A stretch of DNA of 64,000 bases from Oopsacas minuta (Eukaryota; Porifera; Hexactinellida; Lyssacinosida; Leucopsacidae): the NCBI GenBank assembly GCA_024704765.1, contig JAKMXF010000110.1:434001-498000 (forward strand), written 5' to 3'. Position 1 is the stretch's first letter. Every line of letters starts with the position of its first letter. A model generated the notes under the pieces. The model had not been told where the DNA came from, did not search any database, and saw only the letters and a list, made by a program, of their open reading frames with translations. The position numbers were made by a program, and so were the translations under genes. Below are positions 44,356 through 56,300 of the stretch, in pieces.

Positions 44356-47300
44356 ATGAAAAAACGATATTCTTTCGGCATGTGTACGTCTGAATCTTTT
44401 GTCATTATTAAAACGGAAAATTCCGATAGAGAAATTTCAAATTCCAGTCCAGAGAATAATTTTCAGAGTGAGCCTAATAATGAGAATTATTTGGATATCA
44501 GTTCGGAGGAGACTGATAAATGGAAGAATACTCTCAGCGGGAAAAAGAGAAGTTCTTTGTTTGCTGATGTTAAAACACTGGAACAAGATGGATGTTGTTC
44601 TGTAGCTTATGAGTATCTGTGTAGAATGGAAGAATTCAGAAGGTAAATTGACTTAGTAATCATGATTGCAGTATTCTTGAACATAGATGTATCGACATAC
44701 CGGCTGATATCTAAGTTTTAAGTTTTACAAATATGGTCCCAAACCCCCAAAGTAGACTAAATTTCATTAGTTATATCGAAGTTCGATGGACCGCGATAAT
44801 TACTTCGATATATCCGTGTTTAATGTAATGAGAGTTGACTTAAATATATCCTTTGTTTCCGATAGATACTTAAGTTTTATGCTGAATACAGATCTCGACA
44901 CACTACCTGCTAATCTAGCCTTTGAGCATCAGCTATCTAATGGAGTATGGTTATGTCAGCTGTTAGAGGAAGTACTACCTGCTAAAGATATTGCTAGCAA
45001 GATATTTGATGTAGATCATGATACTTACAAGGTAATTACCAATATATAGCCTGAATTACATTTCTAGCGTTATATAAAACAGCGGTTCCCAACCTGTGGT
45101 CCACGGACGACAGTTGGATCTCAAAATGTGTATTGCAGTCTATAATAGGCATCCACGGATGAAAAAGGTTTGGTACCGCTGCACTGTCTGTAATAAACAA
45201 ACTATAATGTACCAACGAACAACACACAAACAATTAACAACTATTACCTCTCCAGGAAGAAGGACTCGTATACAGACATCAACAGAACATCTGTCTGTTC
45301 TTAGACAATATACAGGAGCTATCATTCCCTGATGTACTAATGCCTACAACACAGGAAGTATTTGTAGATGAGAATAGAATTAAACTGATATACACAGCTT
45401 GTGCATTAGCTTATTTCCTAAGAGAGATAGAGCTTACTAATCATAAGATTGATAATCTGGAGAAATATCTTAAATTTGATGGTAAATTGGTATATAACAA
45501 TAATCTGAAAATGTTGTAGTGTAGCTCAGTTCCTGCAAGTATATAACAAAACATGTCAAAATATGGTTAAATATGATAAATATCCATGCTTAATATTGGC
45601 AGATGCCAAAATCGAATTCTACGCACACGATTACCCCTGACTAACAGTTGGAATGAAATATTTAGTATTATTTGATTTATGGCCAAAAGGTGTGAAAATA
45701 TTCGTAGTAGATGAATTTTATACCTTGGGTGCACGCCTACATCCTAAAATATACTTATGTGCCAATTTTCATGTTTGGTGATCTCCCTATAGGAACCTCA
45801 GATCTTTATATGTATGTCTTCCTTTAGAACCTGTATTAGTCGAGATTATGACTATGCTAGAGTCTAAAGCACTTGATCTACCATCATTTGAGTGCTTACA
45901 GTCGTTAGTAGATGATGAATTAATATATCAAAGATTGAAGTTTGATAACACACCGCTTCCTTCTCCTTCTCTATCCACATCAGAGAAGAGTTATATGACA
46001 ATGAAACCGTCCAAGCATGATAATTCCTCTGGGGACTCTGGGCCAGAAGGTCATTATTCTAATAAGGCGATGGACAAGGGGAGGGGGTCTAAAGGATATA
46101 CGGGTACTTTCGGACCTGATGGAGAACCGATTTATGAAGATGCTGACAAATATATCAGTGAGTTTTCAGTCTAACATTTTAGAAATACAATCAACTCTTG
46201 TTCTATCGAAGCTCAAGGGACCGTAAAAATATTCTTCGATATAACCGAAGAAATATATGTTGCGTTGATGGCTTGGAACCATATTTGTACAATTTCAGAC
46301 TTGGACATAAGCAAGTAGCGGGTATTTTGATATATCTATGTTCGATATAATGGGAGTTAACTGTGATTACAAATTGTCAATCAATATGTGAACTCCATAA
46401 TAACATAATTTAGTATATACTAGTGCCATATTTATTTTAATTAATATTTAATTAGTAGCTGTTTCAATTGTATTATAAGTAGTATGACTAGCAAATACAG
46501 ATATTAGGCAGATTATGTTTGGAATATATTCGTATTGTTATGATTGGTGTTGGTGATGATTTTTGTACACAGGACAAAGGAGAGCTCCGCCTTGCTATAT
46601 ATATATATTCTATCCACCTTTTTATACTTTGGAAATCTTTGCTATTTCATTGTTCAATATTTGTGCTACTTATAGAATCAGAAGTTCAGGTCTCGGGAGA
46701 TTTCCTAGACTCATTTGACAGTCCCCCTGATCCTCTAATATCTTCTACATTTGTATCTCCAGACAAAGATAACAATCCTAGGCGTAGGAAACTATCTAAA
46801 TCAAGAGTGCATGCAGTACCTGCTTGGGGGTCTTCTCAACTGACAATGTTCCCTTCTCGATTAGAATTTAATCTCTTTACCTGCAGAGATAATTCTATTA
46901 GAGTTTGTATGTACACTAAACCTAAGATTGATATGATTATACCAACTTCTCCTAGTAAGGGAATGCCGCTCAACCTTAAGCCACTACTTGAAAAGGTAGT
47001 TACATTATCTGTTAGTATCAGTCAACTCCTATTATATCGAAGCTCAAGGGACCGCGATACTCAATCGATATATGCGGGCATTCAATTTATTCGTGTTTGA
47101 TATAACGGGATTTTACTGTACATATTTTGGATGCTTTTTGATCAGTCATATGTCTGTTATATCTTCTATTATTTCTAGTTAAAGCAATCTGTGTTGTCTG
47201 GTAATATAGAAGGAATGATGGATGTTTTGAAATGCAAACATTTCCAATTTTCATCTGTTAAAGATTGTAATTCAAGCTTATACTTACAAGCTTTAAAATT

Positions 47301-50300
47301 AGAGTTAGAGGATAGTTTGAATAAATGTGCACTAGCTGTATATTATGGAATGAAGAAGGCACAATCTGAGAAATATCTAGCTCAGAGTGAGCAAGGAAGT
47401 TTCTTGTTAAGAGTAGGAAAGAAATCTCCTCCTAGTCTAACGTTTAGTTTCAGAAACAAGAGAGGGATTAAACATTTCAAGGTATGTCAGTATCTGTATA
47501 TTAACCTATCTATTACTGTGTAATACTAATCTAATCTCTTCATAGAAACATATAACCATTAGGCGTAGACCCCTCCCATAGCCTGCAATTTAAATTCTGA
47601 GATCCTCTGGTTTAATTTATCCGTGGTTAAACAGTTATAACGGTGCTTTCACTAATTCATCAGTTTCCTTATCGAAACTCTGATAATTGTCTCTTATTAC
47701 TTTGAGCAAAGTCATTCATGAACTACACTACGGTAATTGAATTAACACCAAACCGATAGACATTAGTTGTCTATGTTTTGTTACTGATTTAGAAATTAAT
47801 TTTGCTTTATAATACAGAACTAATATTAATTACAAATAAATATAATATTATTATAACTTCTTATAAATAGAGAGGAAATAGAAAATAATAGAAAACATTA
47901 TTTCATAAATATTAGTAATGAATTATTAATCACACACTACGCTACATAACCTGTGCTTCTACCTGTTGCTGTCGTTTAATTTCCCTCTCTGCACTAATCC
48001 GATTATATTTAGGTTTAAACCCAAACACATACACTATCAGCACTGCTATAGATAATGCATTAGTGAAATAGAGAAAGTATGTGTAATCTAGTCCCTGTAT
48101 ACTCGAGTTGACAGTTGTATTTACTGATACTCCACATTGACTGATGTGTATGTACTTTGAATCAGGTTGCTTTCCAAAGTACGGAGCAGAGAATGTTAGA
48201 ACTGATCCGAACAACTCACCGCATGTGTACAATATTCCACTACATGTAGCTACTGCTATCGGGTAGGTAACTTCAACAGCTAACTCCATGAAGACGGGTA
48301 TTTGTATTATTGCGAATATTGCATAAGAAATTTCGGCGAATGCGACTAAATATGGTTGATTTGGTATCCTGAATACTTCCAATATTAGGATAGAGCATAG
48401 TATTGATATACCCATTGTGAATTTTGACACTTCTTCAAACCACTTTGTTCTGTCTACAAAATACCCAACAAATATTCCAATTATCATACCGGATAAAATT
48501 CCTATACTCCCGATAATTCCGGCATATAACTGACTGTATCCATATGGACATATGAACTGAGGGTAGAGTACTAGAAAAGAATTACCCATACCTCCCTGTA
48601 ACATCCATACCACACATAGAAATAAGAATCGCCAGTTTCTCAGTAATTTCTTAACTCCAGGTAAAGTTTTCATCCCCTCCTCGGCTGAAGGGGAGGGTGG
48701 GACAGTTGGTTTCTTCTTCCACACACCAAATACAGTCATAGCCATGGCGACGAATGATAGAACAGTCGTAGCTATAAGTAATATTGGCAAGTTGCCTGTA
48801 GATTGTACAATAGCTGTGCTAACAAGCATTGAAGCTCCGTTACCCAAGACACCGCTTAGAGTAGCTATACTGTTAGCTAAGACTCTCTCATTTTCCGCGA
48901 ACCAGACAGACGCTAACTTAGCAGGGGAAATAAGGGCATATGACTGTGCTAACGCTATCGTAAATTGTCCTATAATAGCTGTTACGTAGCCTAAATACGG
49001 TATATTCATGGGAAGATAAGCTGATAACAGTCTGATCGATGTACCGAGAAAATTTAGAATAGTACCGAGCCATAGAGCTTCTCTTAAACTGAATGTATCC
49101 ATTACGTACATACCTAGTGGAGCACCAACAACACCTCCAATAAAGTATATACTTGAAATATAGTTAATCTCAATCTCAGTGACTTGATAATATTCACTAG
49201 CATATCTATATACTGATGCGAATGTTAGTAGGTTAATCCCGTGACTGAATGCGAATAATGCTAGAGACGTGAGTATGTACCATCTCCATGGATGTGGTTT
49301 GTAGATCGGCTGTAAGAGGGGGATAGAATCGTTTATATTCCCTGACATTAGGAATATAATTGTTTAGTATTACAAACACTTATCTATATGTATTATTTCA
49401 TGGATATTAGATATGTACTTCAATAAGAACGCAGGCTTTATGTATGATCCAGGAACTATTTGAACCTTACTTATATTGCCTAAACGACACCTCGTTATTT
49501 TGAGAGATACCCAGAAATATTCCCAAAAGTATTATGGCAATCTATATTTGTATTAACAGTTATTCTGAATTAATTATAGAATGTATTAACTAACATTTCC
49601 ATATCTTGATTAGACCAGTCAGTTTAGATATAATTATGGCTTTAATTGCTTCTATTTTTGTAAATATTATTTAATGCTGTCTAGTCTGTTTGTCTCTATT
49701 AATGATACAACAACAACAACAACAACAACAAAAATATAATTATGTATTTATGCACACATAAGTTTTAATAATATTTTAAATTCTCTTTTTAGATCCAAAT
49801 TAAATCCAACAAATTGTCTTTGAAGAAACGTGACGTATTGAGACATGAGTATAATTTTGTTGAAGATTTAATTCGTGAATTAGTTGACTTCCTACAAGAC
49901 GCACATAAGCAGACTCTATCTAACTGTGTTACTCCTGATCTAGCTATAAATCCTAATCTCAAGGAGTGTACCTTCTTTACTGTAAGTTGTGACAATTCTC
50001 GTTAAATGAAAGCTAAAGGGACCGCCGTAATTATATAACTGATGAAGCATATGTTACTTTGACGGTTTCGTTCATATTTATAATTTCATAATTCGATAAA
50101 AAACTGTACTTTTATGGTCTGTTTGGCCCAATTGCGAAGTACAGCATTTAAGGTATCATATTTGCAATTGATCAACTTTCTACGTACTTTTCTACATATT
50201 TGTTTATTATCCATAGTCATATTATATAGTCACTGTGTTTTGATAAAGTCCAATACTGTATTAATGCAGTTCACACACAAAAGGAACTAAGTTCCAAACT

Positions 50301-53300
50301 CAGAGCCTCTGCCACATGGGTACCTCCTAAAGAGAATCCCTACACTGGCCTATGGGCTAAAGAAATGGTTATTCCTGTAGACAGATTCGCGGCAGAACTG
50401 CTTCTGTTGCAGTACGGAACAGTTGGGTCTTATATTGTACGTCCTAAAGTGGAGGGTCTTAAGAGAGATTACGTTATTTCAATACGGTCAGTTGATCAGG
50501 ACTTAGTACAGATTCTAACTTAGCCTATCTAGAGAATATTTTTACTTCTATTCGAAGAATTTTTGTCCTTTCTAATAACTGGGAACTTTAACTTCCGTTA
50601 CATCGGAGCTCATTGAACCGCGATAATTAAGAGAAATCCGAATACCCGTAGAAATACATCTATATATTACTTTGACGCTTTGGGACAATATTTGTATAAT
50701 TTCAGTTTTCGATATATCAGTGTTTGATATAACTGGAGTTGAATGTAGTTTTTAATTCTCAAATTCTTCGCCCCAAACACTGACTAGTAATAATGTTCTT
50801 GCAAAAATACTGTGTAGGCCAGCAATAATCATAACAGTATTACATTTTCAATTGCCGAATCATCTTCAATTGATTTATTTTAACTTTTTCCTTACGAAAA
50901 ATAATATCTGTAAAATCATGATAAGGATAAGAAGAATTACTACAGGTACACCTGTACAGCATATCCATTGGGATGATTAATATCTAATTTTATCATTTTT
51001 AGTGATAGCATTTGTATTCATGGCACAATCATCAAAAGAAAATTATCGGATAATTTAGAATATATTTTACGAGTTACTTCCTGTTAAATTTTTATACTTT
51101 AAGCTATTATTAATTATGTCAATTTCTAAAAATATGAAGTATTGCCCATTCTTTCAGTAAATGAAGTAATCATTATTATTCAATTTGTTAAGGTTTGTTT
51201 TTATTTATATTTTCATATAATATTGAAAATCTTCGTTGCACTGAATTAATTTGACTTATAATTTGGTGACAAAATCGAGTGTTTTACTGTAAAATTCAAA
51301 GAAACATATTTTTCAGATCCTTTAAAGGTGTTCTAGTTACAGTTTTATCGAATTTATTTGTAATTTATTGTATTTCATAGAAGGATGCTATACCCTATAA
51401 CCCCACTAACATTCTACATTTCTCAATTATAATAATATCTGTTCGTCTGAGCTATTTATAGTAGATTACCAGATATATAATGTTGCTATATTTTAATGAA
51501 CATCTAAGTATTAGATATCACCGTATGACTCGAGTAGGCGATTGCACTTTTATATCATAATTGTACTGCAGAGGAGGTATTCTAGTTTATGTGCTAAATA
51601 CAAGTTAGATGAACTTAGTAGAATTTGATATAGTAGCTCCGCGCGGTTGTCACGAGTTTAATATGGCTGTAGGATAGAATGCAATTTATGCAATAATTAC
51701 TAATTAGAAATTGAATACCTTTGAAATGTGTATACGTTAATATCACGATGGAATGATTTTACTGTATATGCTTTAAAGAAATGATTACAATCAGTTGTGG
51801 CTAGGTTACATCTTGAAGGGTTGGAGCAGTTCCTAAATTTACAAAATTGCGATACGATGGTCCTCAAAGCTATTCCTCCCCCCAAGAATGGTATCATCCA
51901 TGAGTACAGGTATTTCTGGTCAAGCACTGGACGTGCAGAAACTCTTTTTTAGACTGTAGCACATTGACTCTATACATATTTGAGTCTCATTGTCGGCCTT
52001 TTGTGCCCTTCATGGCTGCTGAACTGACACAATCCTTGGTTAAGACATGCCTTATGTACTTAGGAGTTATACTCAGAAGTTATAACCATAAATTATCATA
52101 TTTCTAATTAGCTATAATCCAATTTCTTTATAACAACGTGAGTATTTCTTACAATTATCTCTCTACACTTATATACACTTCTAGAACCTGATTACTGTAA
52201 TTCTAGCGACCCTTACAACTAGCAACTTGAATATCAGAATTCTGAATTTCCTCGAGAACTTTAATTTTTCAAATTCTCTGTAATTATGTCACTACTCTTA
52301 AGCCGAGCCTATTACAGCTAATATTTCTAAATATAAATTATTGATTATACATTAAGGTTAATCTAGTCATGGCTTATATCAGAAATTTAGCCTATAATAT
52401 TACCCTCTGAATAGCCATACGCCCTTTAGGTTGTCTTGTGACTATGCTTGAACTTTCTCTCATGGGCAGGTCTATTTGTAATTAAAGTATGTCTCTCAGA
52501 GATGAGAAATAGTTCTAATTTTGTGAGTAGATCAGGTATTAACTCAGATATAACTACAGCAATTCATAATATGAATTGAATTCGAGGTCCCTAGCACTTC
52601 GTTATAGCGATTATTATTGTATTTGCTTGTAAAACATTTCCTCTAATTTTTTGCATTTGTCAACAGAAACTTAGATTAAAACTTTGGCTTAAATATTCAG
52701 CAAATAAATATTCCGTTATATTTAGTATACAAAGGAAATTTGTAAATGCATTGTATACTTTAATTTGCTTTGATTGCTATTTGTTATTCTTGATTCTTCT
52801 AAATTTTGAATATTCACTTACCCACATTTCTATGAAATGAATTTTTACAAAGAAACCTCGTGTATACATGGTGGAGTATGACTTGGTACCAGGGCATGTC
52901 CAGATAATCGAGGTTGCACTATAATTGGATCAATATAGCATCTAAAAATGGATCGTGTGCAGACCTGGTGTTGATTACTTTACTACTGAGTGATTACAAT
53001 TATGATTACTTTCTGCTCGATTACAATAGTAATCGTAACCAATCCCTAGGTTGGTTGTATATCTACATTTTTGAGATCCTGTGGACCCCCTGCTGTCGTC
53101 GGGGGAGCATCCAAGGGGTTCATTGATCCCAGGTTGGCAACCGTGGAATTACCCATATACGATTAGAATAGGAATGAAGGTGCGTTCCCTTCCCATAACA
53201 CAGTTACAATATGATCCAATCCAAACTATTAGTTTCAACAAAATCGCCTTGTAATACCAGACGGTATTTCCAGAATTTCCTTACCCACATTTTATTACGA

Positions 53301-56300
53301 ATACATTTCTAATAATAATTTTTAGTAGTAATGACTCACTATTCTCCCACACAAACCTGTTTTAGATAGAAATAACCTTCTATATATGTATTTATATCTT
53401 TATTAATAGTATACTATTAGCTATTTAATAATTTAGCTTACACTATATTGAATATGTCTGATTCAGATGTATTGTCTATACTAACAGCTAACCGCGAGAA
53501 TTCCTTCGATAAAACCGATGGAATTTATGTTACTTTGGGGGTTTAGAACCATATTTATACAATTTCAAACTTCGATATAAGCGGGTATTTATATCTTCGT
53601 GTTCGATATAACTGGAGTTAACTGTGTTATTCTTTTTAGAACTGAGAATGACGTAACTCATGTCAAGGTAGTTGAGGGAGAGAATGGTTATTCTCTTCCT
53701 AACTCTACTGATGCTACTCCTAGCTTAGAACAGTTCGTAGAAGTATTTACCTTCAAGGAGAGTCAGTTAGCTAATATCTCTCTCAAACCGGTTAGACTCC
53801 CAACTGAAAAGATTGAAGAGTTCAAGAAGAAAGGTTGTTGTAATTATAGTGTAATACACACAAATATGGGTCTGGAACGCCGAAAATAATGTATTATAAT
53901 ATTCCTACTGGTTGTATCCCACAAACGTTGAAGAAATGACAAGAATCTTCGAACAAATATTTCTTCACCTTTGAAGTACTAAGGTATTTCCCTGAAAACT
54001 ACTGTACGAATGAACTTCAGCGCTTATCAGTAATAATATCAGACTACCAGTATATTACAGTGTTAATTTCCTGTAGTAAGGTAGTTATAATTCTAATTTG
54101 CTAACTATTGTTGGTATATCTTGACATATTTTTGTTTCTGTTCCAATGCAATGGAATACTTTCCAAATACACAGTGAAATTCGGCATAACTTAATTGTTG
54201 TAATTTCAATTCGGTAGGAAATGCTTTCCAATTTTTGTGTAAAGACAAATTGATTCCTTTACAATTTGGAATCTTCTCCAGCCATTATGACTGACTGATT
54301 TTCCAATTTTCCTTTTCTGCTTATGTAAAACTGATGAATTTTCGAAGAAATATTGTTGCAACTTCCATAAATCATAAATATACATTGATAAGTGATTGAT
54401 AATTCATAATATCTTATTAATGGTTTAACCTTAATTAAAATCATGCAACCTAGCTATTTCTATATTTAATCCTAATTTCAACTCTTTAATTATTGTTACA
54501 TAACCGGAGAGATCGGTGCACATACTCTTGATCAGCTGATTAATCAAATAAATATTAATCACATTCCATTTATCCGCGTAAGTTGTCGACTAACTGATTA
54601 TCCTGACTGTCTTCTATGAATAGCAACTATTGGATGTATACGTATATGTTTGTTACTTTCTAAAGCTATTCTATTTATAATTTAATTCACGTAGTACAAA
54701 CGATATGGATTTACATCTAATAAGTTTCTCTTCGTCATAGTAGATTAATGAATCACAGTTACGAATATGAGATTTTTGCCAGCATTAGTAGCAGTTCGAA
54801 AATTCCGATTTTGGCAGGATAAACTCTTAGTTCAGTGTCATGCCCCGCAATTTGTGTCCTTCATGGCTGCTCACTTTTGGGTACCCGCCAAAACACCTTA
54901 ATAAATCCCTGCGTTCAGCTTATGGCCGAAATGCGTGACGTCATGCATTTTGAGATTCTAAAGCTCGGTATGAAAGCCTCAATATTTATTTAGTACAATC
55001 CGCATTACGTCAAAATTATTTAAATATTTAATGACTTTTTTGGATTATCTAACCCGAACTTTTGTACATTCTGACTTGTAACTCATTAGAAATAATGTGT
55101 GCATACTCTAGGCTGTTATATTAGTCTCAATATTGTGTACACCTCATTCGTATAATGTTGATTCTTCAGTAAATTTGTTATTTTAAGAATTCTAATTAAT
55201 TTAAATATTTTGATAAATTACTGTCTAGAGAAATTACTTGCAGTATCATATAGTATGAAGATACAAAAATGTGCATTTTCTGGTATTTGTATGCTATTTT
55301 TGTAAGTTTCATACACCGATAGTTAAGCCTTTTAAATGTGTTGAATACAATTAAATTCCTCATTTTCACGTCGAGTTGTTTCTTAGAAATTGTTTGACCT
55401 AAAATTTGAATTGTGTGGATATATTGTTTGTGTATTATGCCATGAGGTTGTAGCCCTATCATATAGGTATCAAGTAAGAGTTTAAACCTGGAAAAGTTGG
55501 TCATATTGAAACTCGACCAACTGGACCATCTCTCTCTTATGTGCTTGAATGATACACATTCAATTCGTTTCAGGCAGTTTGCCCCAATATAGCTGTGTTC
55601 CCGATTAACCTATAAATAATAGTATTACCCCTATGGTATGAGTTGTAATTAGGATTCGCAATTAACAACCAGTAAGGTCAGATGCTAGGCAATAAACTAC
55701 GCAGAATAATTCTGGTATGATGTTCACAAAAATTATCAGGAATTCTCTATTAATGAAGCATTCAAGTAGAGCAATTATGAGAACAAGAGAGATAATATTA
55801 TCATATATACTATCAAGCCATACGTGACATAGAATAGAGGCGATATAACTAATTGGCTATCGTTATAAGAGACTTTTGGGGAAATCTGACTTATAATTCA
55901 TAGAATAAATAACGAATATACATGTAACATACTTTAATATTTCATATGTGCTTATTAGTTGGTATGGTATGGTTTGGATTATTATGTAGTAATATTTGAT
56001 TGCATGTTATTTCTGTCATAGATGAAGAGCGTAGAGGAACACAAGCTGTTCAGGGTACACTCCCTCCTGTGGTTAAGAAATGTGCCCTGAAGAAAGGGCA
56101 ATCTGTTGAGGACCTACTCAAATCTCTCCCTCCTCCATTTGTGCACGCAACCATGACCACGTCCACCAGTGGTTATGAAGGGGACACAGACACCCTTGAG
56201 TCAATCCCTCCCACTCCTCCTCCCCCTTTCTGTCCCGATATGGCCTTCAGCCCGGCGACATCCACTAGAGATATATCAGAGCATAAATTAGCTCATACTT

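Larger units (their letters stand above)
50748..53473. other. Large intron 8 of the adaptor gene, no nested gene seen
   Basis: About 2.7 kb of AT-rich intron between the two halves of the second SH2. Frames at 51700-51927 and 52914-53126 have no family signature. It contains a dispersed-repeat copy near 51935-52035 and a hAT-like remnant at 53074-53147. Confidence 0.5.

Noticed and set aside
45791-45827. Adaptor exon 4 starting at the 'ctatag|gaacctc' acceptor
   Set aside because: Leads to an in-frame stop after 11 codons; the acceptor at 45826-45827 keeps frame.
50270-50486. Adaptor exon 8 starting at 50270
   Set aside because: That acceptor puts the exon out of phase; the acceptor before 50230 keeps frame.
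51700-51927. Minus-strand frame in adaptor intron 8
   Set aside because: No recognisable motif and overlaps repeat-rich intron.
55196-55504. Minus-strand frame of 102 codons in adaptor intron 9
   Set aside because: Biased to Lys/Ile/Tyr as expected from AT-rich chance sequence.
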